A DNA stretch of 64,000 bases. It comes from Cytophagales bacterium (GTDB lineage: Bacteria > Bacteroidota > Bacteroidia > Cytophagales > Cyclobacteriaceae). The translations under genes and the position numbers were made by a program. Position 1 is the stretch's first letter; each line of letters starts with the position of its first letter. Below the pieces are notes generated by a model. That model ran no database searches, was not told the DNA's origin, and was given only the letters and a program-made list of their open reading frames with translations. Below are positions 18,855-27,989 of this stretch, in pieces. The stretch covers positions 10,087-74,086 of the forward strand of contig DNTA01000310.1 in the NCBI GenBank assembly GCA_003500135.1, given 5' to 3'.

Positions 18855-21109
18855 TGTGCAAAACCGGAAAAACCTTAGCGCTACAGGTCAGATATCTGTT
18901 ACTCTTTGTTATTACAGCCATAGTTTTTCTATCCTGCAATGAGAATAATGTGATGTCTGAACGCGACCGATTTATCGATTCTTTAATGCAGGAAATGACC
19001 CTTGAAGAGAAACTGGGGCAACTCACTGCATTCAGCAGCGGCTGGGATGTTACAGGCCCTGTGTTGAATGAAGAATACGAAAAAGATGTAAAAGCCGGTA
19101 GATGTGGTACGCTGTTCAATGCACATGGTGTAGCTTACGTGACCAAGCTTCAGAAAATGGCTGTTGAAGAGACGAGGCTGGGAATCCCCTTACTGTTCGG
19201 GTACGACGTTATTCACGGTTATAAAACCACCTTTCCGATCCCTCTGGCTGAATCATGCTCATGGGATTTAGAGCTTATTGAAAAATCTACCAGTATGTCG
19301 GCCAAAGAAGCTGCTGCCAGTGGTTTGAACTGGACCTACAACCCAATGGTAGATATTTCACGCGATCCGAGGTGGGGCCGTGTAGCCGAGGGTGCCGGAG
19401 AAGACCAGTTTTTGGGAAGTCAGATTGCTGCTGCAAAAGTACGTGGTATCCAGGGTAGTTCTTTAGATGATCCTTTGACCCTTGCGGCATGTGTTAAGCA
19501 TTTTGCTGCATATGGTGCTGCACAGGCAGGTCGTGACTACCACACAGTAGATATGTCTGAAATTGTATTCAAAGAATATTACTTGCCCCCGTATAGGGCT
19601 GCCATTGAAGCCGGTGCAGCCAGCGTAATGACTTCATTTAATGAGTTGTTTGGCGTACCTGCTTCCGGCAGCACCTATTTGATGCAGGATCTTTTGAGAG
19701 ATGAACTGGGTTTTAAAGGTTTGTTAGTTACCGACTATACTTCAATCAATGAGATGGTCAATCATGGGTATGCGAGTGACCTTCAGCATGCAGGTGAACT
19801 TGCCTTAAAAGCCGGTGTGGATATGGACCTGCAGGGTAGTGTATACCTGGATCATCTGAAAAAATCATTGGAGGAAGGTGCAATCACCATGGACCAGATC
19901 AACAGATCAGTTAAAAGAGTACTGGAAATAAAATACAACCTGGGCTTGTTTGAAGATCCTTTTCTATACCTCGATGAAGACAGGGAAAAAGACCTGGTGA
20001 TGTCTGAAGAGATGTATGAGCACTCCTTTGAATCAGGTAAGAGGTCCATCGTGTTATTAAAAAATGAAGCTTATAACGGAAAAGAGCTACTACCCCTGAA
20101 AGAACCCGGTAATATAGCTCTGATCGGGCCATTGGGGAACAACGATAAGGATATTTTAGGAACATGGAAAGCTTCAGGAACCAGTAGCGAGCGCACCACT
20201 ATCCTACAAGGACTGAAAAGCAGATATCCCGATGCCAATATTCAGTTTGCTGAAGGGTGCGGCGCTATCGAAGAAGACCGGTCTGGCTTTTCAGAGGCAA
20301 TTCAAACCGCCCGAAATGCTGATCTGGTAATTTTGGCAATTGGTGAAAGTGCGCCGCTAAGTGGTGAGGCCTCCAGCAGGACCGATATCGGTTTGCCGGG
20401 TGTTCAGGAGGAATTGGTAAAAGAAATCCAGAAACTCAATAAACCTATTGTAGCCCTGGTGCTTGCAGGTCGTCCGCTTACCATAAGCCATTTAGAAGAA
20501 TCCGTACCGGCTATTCTTTACACCTGGCACCTGGGGTCGAGAATGGGTGATGCAGTAGCTGCTGTACTTGCGGGTGACTATAACCCATCAGGTAAACTTA
20601 CCATGACCTTTCCCCGGAATGTTGGCCAGATACCCATTCATTACAATATGAAAAATACGGGCAGGCCTTATAATCCGAAAGACAGCTACACTACGCGATA
20701 TCTGGATGCGCCAAACGATCCGCTATATCCATTTGGCTTTGGCCTCAGTTACACAAGTTTCAATTACAGCGATCTGACTTTAAGCACTTCATCCATTTCC
20801 ATGGATGATAGCCTGGAAGTGTCGGTTGAAGTTACCAATTCCGGTGAGATGGCAGGTGAAGAGGTAGTACAGCTTTACATTCGTGACCTTGTAGGCTCAA
20901 TCACAAGACCGGTGAAAGAATTGAAGGGGTTTGAAAAGATCATGCTGGAACCCGGGGAAACAAAGACGGTCCGTTTTACGCTTTCAGTCGATGACCTGAA
21001 GTTTTACAACGGCAAGCTGGATTACGTTGCTGAACCTGGCAGATTTAAGGTGTTCATCGGAGGGAGTTCAGTCGACGTTCTCGAAAAGGATTTCGAATTA
21101 AACATGTAA
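18851..21109 (+). CDS. GH3 beta-glucosidase lipoprotein (BglX type), second of two
   Basis: 752 residues and a clear paralogue of the preceding GH3 gene, with which it shares the domain order and GYDVIHGYKTTFPIP. The lipobox is IVFLSC (Cys29). The predicted nucleophile is D295 in LLVTDYTS. The C-terminal Fn3-like domain (about 645-715) repeats EVVQLYIRDLVGSITRPVKE. It overlaps the upstream gene by ATGA at 18851-18854, so translation is coupled. A strong hairpin follows 30 bp after the stop. Tandem GH3 genes in one locus usually differ in linkage or chain-length preference, which cannot be read from the sequence. Confidence 0.93.
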   Translation: MMCKTGKTLALQVRYLLLFVITAIVFLSCNENNVMSERDRFIDSLMQEMTLEEKLGQLTAFSSGWDVTGPVLNEEYEKDVKAGRCGTLFNAHGVAYVTKLQKMAVEETRLGIPLLFGYDVIHGYKTTFPIPLAESCSWDLELIEKSTSMSAKEAAASGLNWTYNPMVDISRDPRWGRVAEGAGEDQFLGSQIAAAKVRGIQGSSLDDPLTLAACVKHFAAYGAAQAGRDYHTVDMSEIVFKEYYLPPYRAAIEAGAASVMTSFNELFGVPASGSTYLMQDLLRDELGFKGLLVTDYTSINEMVNHGYASDLQHAGELALKAGVDMDLQGSVYLDHLKKSLEEGAITMDQINRSVKRVLEIKYNLGLFEDPFLYLDEDREKDLVMSEEMYEHSFESGKRSIVLLKNEAYNGKELLPLKEPGNIALIGPLGNNDKDILGTWKASGTSSERTTILQGLKSRYPDANIQFAEGCGAIEEDRSGFSEAIQTARNADLVILAIGESAPLSGEASSRTDIGLPGVQEELVKEIQKLNKPIVALVLAGRPLTISHLEESVPAILYTWHLGSRMGDAVAAVLAGDYNPSGKLTMTFPRNVGQIPIHYNMKNTGRPYNPKDSYTTRYLDAPNDPLYPFGFGLSYTSFNYSDLTLSTSSISMDDSLEVSVEVTNSGEMAGEEVVQLYIRDLVGSITRPVKELKGFEKIMLEPGETKTVRFTLSVDDLKFYNGKLDYVAEPGRFKVFIGGSSVDVLEKDFELNM

Positions 21110-21138
21110 AATATAATTGTTTCGCATCTCAGTTTCAT

Positions 21139-21168
21139 ATCACCGGGCAGTTCCATCTGCCCGGTGAT
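21139..21168 (+). terminator. Perfect 12-bp-stem hairpin between GH3 and GH2 genes (no T tract)
   Basis: ATCACCGGGCAG (21139-21150) and CTGCCCGGTGAT (21157-21168) pair perfectly around a 6-base loop. The following bases (TAGGTAAACAAC) contain no T run, so this is not a classical intrinsic terminator. It sits 18 bp upstream of the GH2 start codon. It may stabilise the upstream mRNA end, pause transcription, or limit GH2 translation. It is unusually GC-rich for an intergenic stretch in this window. Confidence 0.6.
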
Positions 21169-21186
21169 TAGGTAAACAACAATCAG

Positions 21187-23676
21187 ATGAATTATAGAAT
21201 ACTTTTATTTGTATTACTGACGTGTAGTGCAGAGGCTTGGTCACAAAAAGTAAGTCTTAATAATCAATGGCAATTTTCCAAAGAAGATACCCTTAACTGG
21301 CAAAAGGTCAATTTACCTCATACCTGGAATGAACATGACCCTTTTGATGATGAAAAGGGGTATTTCAGGGGAGATGGTTGGTATAAAAAGTACGTCCATA
21401 TACCAGATGAATGGACTCAGAAGCATTTTTTTCTGCATTTTGAAGCGGCAAACCAGATTGCCACTGTTTTTTGGAATGGCAAAAAGATCGGACATCATGT
21501 GGGGGGATATACTGCATTTAATGTCCCCATCCCCGAAGTCAAAACCGGTAGTAAAAATGAATTGCTGGTCAAAGTGAATAATGCCCATAACGAAGACGTC
21601 ATTCCATTGAAAGGCGATTTTAATTTTTATGGGGGCATATATCGCGATGTTTGGCTTATTGTAAAAAATCCCACACATTTTGAATTGGATTCCCTTGGTA
21701 CTTTTGGCCTGAAAATAACCCCACTACTTCATCAAGATAAAGGCACAGTACATATCAAAACAAACATCATAAATCAGAATCCATCCAATACACGTTTCAC
21801 CATTGGATATGAAGTGCTTACTCCTGAAGGCAATGTAGTAGTGAGCAAAACCCAAAAAATCCGGCTAAAGGAGAGACTGGTTCCTGCCAATTATAATTTA
21901 ACTATTGATCAACCATTATTATGGTCGCCGAAGCAGCCCGATCTGTATCAATTGGTAGTGAAACTGCGAAATAAGGAAGGAGAATTGGTGGATGTTGTGG
22001 AAGACCATTTCGGGTTTCGCTCATTCCGTTTCGATGCCGACTCAGGTTTTTATATCAACGGAAAAGCTGTCAAACTAATTGGTGCCAACCGCCACCAGGA
22101 TTTTCCTGAAAAAGGAAATGCGTTGGATAATGCAAGACATTACCAGGATTTGCAACTCCTGAAAGATATGGGGGCGAATTTTTTCCGTACAGCTCACTAT
22201 CCTCAGGATCAGGCTGTTTTGGATGCCTGCGACGAATTAGGACTTGTGGTAACAATGGAAATACCACTCGATCACGATATTACCGATTCACAGGGTTTTT
22301 ATCGGAATAGTCGCAATATGATGTCCGAGATGATCGCACAGTATTATAATCATCCCAGTGTGGTTATCTGGGCGTATATGAACGAAATGTTTTTGGGTCG
22401 GCAATTGCCCAGGGATCAGAAGAAAATTGAACAGATCGTACATTTTGCGAAAGAATTGGAGCAATTGACCAGAAGTAGTGATTCCACACGCTATACCATG
22501 ATACCTAACCATGGAGATTTCGAGGTGTATTTTAATTCAGGCATAACGGATATTCCGATGATCGTAGGGTGGAACCTGTACTATGGATGGTATGAAGAGG
22601 GTTTTGAAGGATTCTCAGAATATTTGCGAAATGCTCATGCCAGACTTCCTGAAAAACCAATGATCATAACAGAATATGGCGCCGGGGCAGACCCCCGGAT
22701 TTTTTCCAACGACCCGGAACGATTTGACTTTTCGGTAGATTGGGAGACGGCCTTTCATAATGCGCATTACCGACAGATCATGGAGCTCCCATTTCTGGCT
22801 GGTGCCGCGGTTTGGAATTTATTTGATTTTGGTTCTGAAAATAGAAGTGATGCTGTACCAAAGATCAATAGTAAAGGTCTTATGACTTTTGACAGAAATG
22901 CAAAGGATGCCTATTGGTTGTACAAAGGATATTTAACAGAAACACCCTTCCTGAAAATTTTGGGTGAGGCCAGAAAAAAGTATCCGGTAAATACTGACCT
23001 GGCCATTGATATCATTACTAATGCTGATAGTGTGAATTTGATTATTAACGGAAAACCCCTTAGTTATAAGGTGCCTGATGAAAATAGAGTATCCTGGAAA
23101 ATCAAAACCCCGGAGGCTAAGGAGCTGATTATTATTGCAGAGGCATATCATAATGGTGAATTGACTGTAGACACAAGAAAAATAGAGCTGATAGATGACC
23201 GACTTTCGGCAAATACCGGATATTTTGCCATTAATGTGGGTTCACCGTTTTATTTTTTCGATGATAAACAGCATACACTTTGGCGTGCTGATCAGGCATA
23301 TCAAAATGCGAACGGATGGGGTTATATTGATGGAGAAATGTATCGACCGCTCAAACGAGGCGTGGGAAGCAACCGTAATATTAACAACACCAAAAATGAT
23401 CCGGTTTACCAAACACAATTAAACAACTTAACTGCGTACAGGATCAACTGTACGAAGGGAAGATATGCTGTAATTCTTCATCTTTCCAGATTATCGGAGA
23501 ATCAGAAGGTTGATAAAACAAAATATTCGGTTAATGGAAAGGAAATTGAGATTTTGGAGCCTCTAATGCTTTTTGAACCGTATCAATCGTATATTGAAAT
23601 TGAGGCAGAAGATCGTATATTGATTGAATTGTCAGAACCGGGTTTTCTAAATGGAATTGAAGTGATTAAAAAATGA
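21187..23676 (+). CDS. GH2-family beta-glycosidase with C-terminal malectin-like domain
   Basis: 829 residues with a signal peptide (to about EAWSQ). GH2 sugar-binding jelly roll (about 22-160), Ig-like immunoglobulin domain (about 170-280), and TIM barrel (about 283-595) are in the usual order. E400 (AYMNE) is the predicted acid/base and E496 (IITEYGAG) the nucleophile. An additional Ig-like part is followed by a malectin-like domain (about 692-829; INVGS, TLWRADQAY, YRINCTKGRYAVILHL), which often binds carbohydrate. Its substrate could be a beta-galactoside, beta-glucuronide or beta-glucoside. Membership of this locus favours a sugar of the decorated beta-1,2-glucan. It overlaps the next gene by ATGA. 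Confidence 0.9.
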   Translation: MNYRILLFVLLTCSAEAWSQKVSLNNQWQFSKEDTLNWQKVNLPHTWNEHDPFDDEKGYFRGDGWYKKYVHIPDEWTQKHFFLHFEAANQIATVFWNGKKIGHHVGGYTAFNVPIPEVKTGSKNELLVKVNNAHNEDVIPLKGDFNFYGGIYRDVWLIVKNPTHFELDSLGTFGLKITPLLHQDKGTVHIKTNIINQNPSNTRFTIGYEVLTPEGNVVVSKTQKIRLKERLVPANYNLTIDQPLLWSPKQPDLYQLVVKLRNKEGELVDVVEDHFGFRSFRFDADSGFYINGKAVKLIGANRHQDFPEKGNALDNARHYQDLQLLKDMGANFFRTAHYPQDQAVLDACDELGLVVTMEIPLDHDITDSQGFYRNSRNMMSEMIAQYYNHPSVVIWAYMNEMFLGRQLPRDQKKIEQIVHFAKELEQLTRSSDSTRYTMIPNHGDFEVYFNSGITDIPMIVGWNLYYGWYEEGFEGFSEYLRNAHARLPEKPMIITEYGAGADPRIFSNDPERFDFSVDWETAFHNAHYRQIMELPFLAGAAVWNLFDFGSENRSDAVPKINSKGLMTFDRNAKDAYWLYKGYLTETPFLKILGEARKKYPVNTDLAIDIITNADSVNLIINGKPLSYKVPDENRVSWKIKTPEAKELIIIAEAYHNGELTVDTRKIELIDDRLSANTGYFAINVGSPFYFFDDKQHTLWRADQAYQNANGWGYIDGEMYRPLKRGVGSNRNINNTKNDPVYQTQLNNLTAYRINCTKGRYAVILHLSRLSENQKVDKTKYSVNGKEIEILEPLMLFEPYQSYIEIEAEDRILIELSEPGFLNGIEVIKK

Positions 23677-24650
23677 TGAAAAATATGTTGCTTTTCAGGG
23701 TCTTTGGATTAGCCACTGTATTGCTTTTTGTATGTAATCAGCTGCCGGGCCAGATATATTTCGAGGATCAATTCAGTGAGATCAATATGTCAACCTATAC
23801 TTATACAATATCAGAAACTGATACCCTCAAAATGGATGTATTTATTCCTGAAGACAATGTAAGCGCAGATAAACCTGTAGTGCTGTACGTGCACGGAGGT
23901 GGGTTTGCCGGCGGACAGAGGGATCTTCCCAATCATCATACCTTTTGTGAAAACCTGGCGAAAAAAGGTTATGTAGCCATTACTATGTCATATTCCCTTT
24001 TGATGAAGGGCAAATCATTTAGCTGCGATCAGCCAGCGCCGAATAAGCAAACCACCTTTTTTAAGACTGCCCGGGAAATTTCATTGGCATCGCAGTTTAT
24101 AGCTGATCATGAAAGCGAATGGGGCATTAGTCCGGAAAAAATAGTATTAGCAGGAAGTTCAGCCGGAGCGGAAGCGGTGATTCATAATGCCTACTGGAAA
24201 AAAACGAGACAAGGAAGTTTATCTCCGGATTTTCAATATGCCGGGGTGATCAGTATGGCGGGAGCCTTGAGTAACCTGAACTGGGTAACTGATAGCACTG
24301 CGATTCCAACTCAGTTGTTCCATGGAACCTGCGATAATCTGGTGCCATATGGTGAGGCACCGCATCACTATTGCGAAGCCGATGAACCCGGGTATCTTAT
24401 GTTGTATGGCAGCTTTTCCATTGCTGAAAAACTGAGGGAAACTGGAAGTTCATTCTACTTAGTCACCGGTTGCAATGATGGTCATGAATGGAATGAGTTA
24501 CCTTTGCATTCCCATTTCCATTATGTGGTCGATTTTCTTTATAATGATATCGTACAAGGTGAGTTTCGCCAGATTCATCAGGTAGAAAAAAACGATGATC
24601 AAAAAAATAATTGCAAAAACAAGGATCATTACCAATTCTGTGTCAATTAA
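23673..24650 (+). CDS. Secreted alpha/beta-hydrolase, carboxylesterase-like
   Basis: 325 residues with an N-terminal signal peptide. H74-GGGFAGG is the oxyanion-hole motif of the BD-FAE/HSL-like alpha/beta hydrolases. S163 in GSSAG is the nucleophile, with D221 (GTCDNLVP) and H271 (DGHEWN) completing a plausible triad. Such enzymes remove acyl groups from sugars. Translation is coupled to the GH2 gene (ATGA overlap), so it probably deacylates the locus substrate. It is the last co-directional gene of the locus; the next starts 79 bp later with an unrelated function. Confidence 0.85.
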   Translation: MMKNMLLFRVFGLATVLLFVCNQLPGQIYFEDQFSEINMSTYTYTISETDTLKMDVFIPEDNVSADKPVVLYVHGGGFAGGQRDLPNHHTFCENLAKKGYVAITMSYSLLMKGKSFSCDQPAPNKQTTFFKTAREISLASQFIADHESEWGISPEKIVLAGSSAGAEAVIHNAYWKKTRQGSLSPDFQYAGVISMAGALSNLNWVTDSTAIPTQLFHGTCDNLVPYGEAPHHYCEADEPGYLMLYGSFSIAEKLRETGSSFYLVTGCNDGHEWNELPLHSHFHYVVDFLYNDIVQGEFRQIHQVEKNDDQKNNCKNKDHYQFCVN

Positions 24651-24729
24651 GAATCAGTAAATCAAATTTTCAGCTTTTCATTGATGAACCTCTAAGTTTT
24701 CTTTAAATTATTACCATATAAAGAAAACT

Positions 24730-25884
24730 GTGCATACACCATTTAACGATAACCTTACCCATGACTTCCTTGATAGTAAAAGGAATGTTGCTGATCCGAC
24801 TGCTGATGCGGTAATAATGAAGCTGTCTGAGGAATTGTCAAAAAAGGGCATGCAGGAAGTCTTCGAACAGCTAATTACCCATGTGGAAATGCCCTTTGAA
24901 AAGCTGCCATATCTCATACAAAGGTTTATCCGAACACATTCTCAATTACCACCCTGGGCTGAAAAGCATAAAATTCATTTAGCACAGAATATGTTTATGG
25001 AACATGGCCCCAAAATGCTTTTGATGCTCTATTTCAAGTCGCTGCCCATTTTGTATTCTATGAAGAATGGCGCACAGGTACTCATACAAACGGATCGGCT
25101 ATCACCACATGCTGACGATTCCAATGTCTTTGCCCGTAGAATTGCCGAAACGGGTCAGTTCCTGCTTTTTAATATGGCTTCTGACGGCCTGGAAGGCAAT
25201 AAAACCGGGATTTTCACCGCCTTAAAGGTACGGCTCATTCATGCCTATATAAGATATTTTATAAGTTTCGGTGACTGGAATACAAAAATGTTGGGAAAAC
25301 CAATTAATCAGGAAGATCTGGCTGCCACTTTAATGACTTTCAGCGTATCGCTTACGGATGGGCTATTGCAATTTCGAATGTCTTTATCCCCCTCTGAGGA
25401 AGAAGCCTACATGCATCACTGGCGGGTAATCGGGTATTTCATGGGTGTCGATGATGACCTTTTGCCATATCACGCCGCTGAGGGTAGGTTTTTGTTGCAA
25501 AAAATATTGGAAAGACAGTCAAAAGCTTCGCGGGAAGGAGAGGAGCTAACGCAGGCGCTTATTGATTTTGTAGATGACAAAGTGAAATCGCGATTGTTGA
25601 GCATGGTGCCGCAGGTAATGATTTATTATCTGTGTGGCTCAGCAATTGCCGGGAGAGTAGGGATTGATAAAGCGAAATACAAATGGTTTTTCTCTGTTTT
25701 TCCATTCTTATTGAAGTTGTGGTTCAATTTCGGGGAATTTATGGAAAGACGGTTCGGGCTATTGAACTTTGTTGCTGACCGGCTTTCCAACAGGTTGGTG
25801 CATAAACTGGTCAATCATTTTGACTCTTATACCGGAAAAAAATTCGTCATTCCGGAAACCCTGAACCGGCAGTGGAAAGTGTAA
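24730..25884 (+). CDS. Oxygenase MpaB / DUF2236-family protein
   Basis: 384 residues starting at GTG (no in-frame ATG is available early enough to keep the N-terminal part). The family is recognisable by PPWAEKHKIHLAQNMFMEHGP, KSLPILYSMKNGAQVL, RRIAETGQFLLF, ALKVRLIHA (H171 as likely haem ligand) and GKPINQEDLAATLMTFSV. Related proteins (latex-clearing protein, MpaB) bind haem b and act on isoprenoid or other hydrophobic substrates. The physiological substrate here is unknown. It has no clear signal peptide. The gene converges with the peroxiredoxin-like gene, with 12 bp between their stops, and is probably not part of the glycan locus. Confidence 0.85.
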   Translation: MHTPFNDNLTHDFLDSKRNVADPTADAVIMKLSEELSKKGMQEVFEQLITHVEMPFEKLPYLIQRFIRTHSQLPPWAEKHKIHLAQNMFMEHGPKMLLMLYFKSLPILYSMKNGAQVLIQTDRLSPHADDSNVFARRIAETGQFLLFNMASDGLEGNKTGIFTALKVRLIHAYIRYFISFGDWNTKMLGKPINQEDLAATLMTFSVSLTDGLLQFRMSLSPSEEEAYMHHWRVIGYFMGVDDDLLPYHAAEGRFLLQKILERQSKASREGEELTQALIDFVDDKVKSRLLSMVPQVMIYYLCGSAIAGRVGIDKAKYKWFFSVFPFLLKLWFNFGEFMERRFGLLNFVADRLSNRLVHKLVNHFDSYTGKKFVIPETLNRQWKV

Positions 25885-25896
25885 AACGCATAATGA

Positions 25897-26463
25897 TCAA
25901 CCTTTCGCAAAAGCCCTTATTTTCCCGACATCCATCCGATCCGTAAGGCTTTCGGAATAATGCACCTCGTGAATTTTTAATCCCCTGTCAATCAAAAACT
26001 CGGCAGGAATAGTATTGATCGATTCACCACTTTTCATCATATGCATAGGTAGCTTTTTGCGATAGGCCTCGAAAGCGGTACCTACAAAGCTCCTGAGATG
26101 GCTAACCGCCGATTTATACGCGGAAGGTTCCAAACCATATTTGGCATACCAAACTTTTTCAGGATCTGAAATAATGGGAATAGGAGAGAGCTCACCGTGA
26201 AAGCTGCTCATAGATATCAGTTCAACTGGCGACTCAAAGAAAAATATCATTTTGAAACCGTTGGGTTTCAACTCTTCGTATAGCTTTGATAAATTGTGGA
26301 CACGAATATTGCAAAAAGGACAACCGGCATGTCTGAAAAAGCCAATAAGTAGTTTCTGGTCTGCATATTCCTTTAGGTCTATTGACCGGTTATTAATGTC
26401 TTTGAGCTGAAATTCAGGCGCCAGTGCTGATTTTATTAAACGCGTAGAGGTATTATGGTCCAT
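25897..26463 (-). CDS. Peroxiredoxin-like AhpC/TSA-family protein
   Basis: 188 residues, cytoplasmic (no signal peptide). It has a thioredoxin fold with a C48-P-F-C51 motif in the AGCPFCNIRVHNL context. This is the peroxiredoxin-like family, in which a CxxC replaces the single peroxidatic Cys. Lines such as FFFESPVELI and SDPEKVWYAKYGLEPSA fit the family. It is likely a thiol-disulfide or peroxide-handling reductase. It is on the minus strand, downstream of the dehydrogenase gene with a gap of about 100 bp, and could be transcribed with it. Confidence 0.8.
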   Translation of the reverse strand: MDHNTSTRLIKSALAPEFQLKDINNRSIDLKEYADQKLLIGFFRHAGCPFCNIRVHNLSKLYEELKPNGFKMIFFFESPVELISMSSFHGELSPIPIISDPEKVWYAKYGLEPSAYKSAVSHLRSFVGTAFEAYRKKLPMHMMKSGESINTIPAEFLIDRGLKIHEVHYSESLTDRMDVGKIRAFAKG

Positions 26464-26561
26464 AGCTATTTGGTTTCACTGACTTGGTCAACGATATCCA
26501 ATGCACAAAGATGTTAATCTTCGATAAACATTTTAGTGAACCCGCTCAAAAGTATGGAAAA

Positions 26562-27815
26562 CTAGTCGAACTGCTCAAACTTGGATAAGCTATGATGAGT
26601 TCTGGAAAGCGTTGCCCTCGCTACCCGACCAATCCCCAGAATATATGCAGCTGTGCGAAGGTCGGTTTGTTTGCGTTTGGCCATATCCAATACGGCTTCA
26701 AAGGCGCGGGTCATTATTTTATAAAGCTCATTGTGAATGCGTTCCAATTCCCATTTGAATTGCTGAATATTCTGGGCCCATTCAAAATAGCTTACGGTTA
26801 CCCCACCTGCATTGGCCAGTACGTCCGGTATGACCATTATATTTCTTCGGTGAAAAATTTCGTCCGCCTCGGGAGTAGTGGGGGCGTTAGCTGCTTCTAC
26901 AATGATAGAAGCTCTTACATCATTCGCATTTTCGGCAGTCAACACACCGCCAAGGGCAGCCGGTATCAAAACATCACAATCCCATGTCAGTACATCTTCG
27001 CTTTTGAAGGCATTTCCCCCTGCAAAACCCGACACGGTTTTGTGTTCTTTTACATAGGCGATCAGCTTACTAACGTCTAGTCCATCTTTATTTTCAATCC
27101 CTCCTTTATGGTCACCCACTGCCACTATCCTGCCACCTTTTTCTGCAATTAAACGGGCGGCATGGCTGCCAACATTACCAAAGCCCTGGAGGGCCACCCG
27201 AATGCCTTTAAGTGACTTATGCTGGGTTTCCAATGCTTTTTCCAGCGCAATCATCACACCACGTCCTGTTGCTTCCTCGCGGCCTTCCGAACCGAATAAA
27301 TGAACCGGTTTTCCGGTAACAACGGCCGGTGAAAAACCGTAATGATTTGAATATTCGTCCATGATCCAGGCCATAATGTCGGCATTCGTATTGACATCAG
27401 GCGCCGGGATGTCGAGGTTGGGTCCGATGATTTCTCTTATATGACCCACAAATTCATGTGTAATGTCAAATAGTTCCTTATCCGTAAGCTCCTGTGGATT
27501 ACAATTGATCCCGCCTTTGGCTCCACCATAGGGAATGTTGACAATTGCGGTTTTCCATGTCATTAATGTGGCGAGTGCGGTAGCATCATCTTCATCAACA
27601 GAGGGGTGGTAGCGCAATCCTCCTTTCATTGGACCTCTGGAATTATCGTGTTGTACCCGATAGCCCACATGATGTAGCCACTCTCCATCATGGCCGTCCG
27701 TGACTACTTCTACTTTCACCACACGGTAAGGAGTGAGTAGAATTTTTTGTGTTTTATCGCTTAAGTCAAGCGCTTTTGCGGCTTTTTGAAAATAATAACG
27801 GCTTTCTTCGAGCAT
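26562..27815 (-). CDS. gdhA-like: Glu/Leu/Phe/Val-type amino-acid dehydrogenase (glutamate dehydrogenase)
   Basis: 417 residues with the complete hexameric glutamate dehydrogenase layout. The substrate domain has K64 (GPMKGG), K88 (MTWKTA), the catalytic K100 in PYGGAKGGI and D140 in IPAPDVNT. The Rossmann domain has GFGNVGS (211-217). The length and the motifs GPNLDIPAPDVNT and NAGGVTVSYFEWAQN fit glutamate dehydrogenase better than leucine or phenylalanine dehydrogenase. It catalyses reversible oxidative deamination of glutamate to 2-oxoglutarate with NAD(P). The start is ATG at 27815. The 174 bp upstream are shared with the divergent operon at 27990. Confidence 0.92.
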   Translation of the reverse strand: MLEESRYYFQKAAKALDLSDKTQKILLTPYRVVKVEVVTDGHDGEWLHHVGYRVQHDNSRGPMKGGLRYHPSVDEDDATALATLMTWKTAIVNIPYGGAKGGINCNPQELTDKELFDITHEFVGHIREIIGPNLDIPAPDVNTNADIMAWIMDEYSNHYGFSPAVVTGKPVHLFGSEGREEATGRGVMIALEKALETQHKSLKGIRVALQGFGNVGSHAARLIAEKGGRIVAVGDHKGGIENKDGLDVSKLIAYVKEHKTVSGFAGGNAFKSEDVLTWDCDVLIPAALGGVLTAENANDVRASIIVEAANAPTTPEADEIFHRRNIMVIPDVLANAGGVTVSYFEWAQNIQQFKWELERIHNELYKIMTRAFEAVLDMAKRKQTDLRTAAYILGIGRVARATLSRTHHSLSKFEQFD

Positions 27816-27941
27816 TTTTTCAGTTGTTGGTTGCCTTCAATTTCTGTATTCTATTGCTTATTTCAAAAGAGTTTGAGGCTTAATATCGGGTGTTTTTCAA
27901 AAGAAAATACAAATCAGTGAAACATTTTATAAATTAATTAG

Positions 27942-27956
27942 GTTTATAATATAAAC
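27942..27956. promoter_or_regulatory. Perfect palindrome GTTTAT-N3-ATAAAC before the small regulatory operon
   Basis: Six-base perfect inverted arms with a 3-bp centre lie 33 bp upstream of the ATG at 27990, just before a TATATTTA (27962-27969) that resembles the -7 element TAnnTTTG. A near-identical site lies at 28861-28875, and the similarity continues past the palindrome (TATAAACTAAyTTA in both). The operon encodes a winged-helix regulator, so an auto-regulatory operator is the simplest reading. Confidence 0.6.
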
Positions 27957-27989
27957 TAACTTATATTTACAAAACAAAACAAAAAAGAA

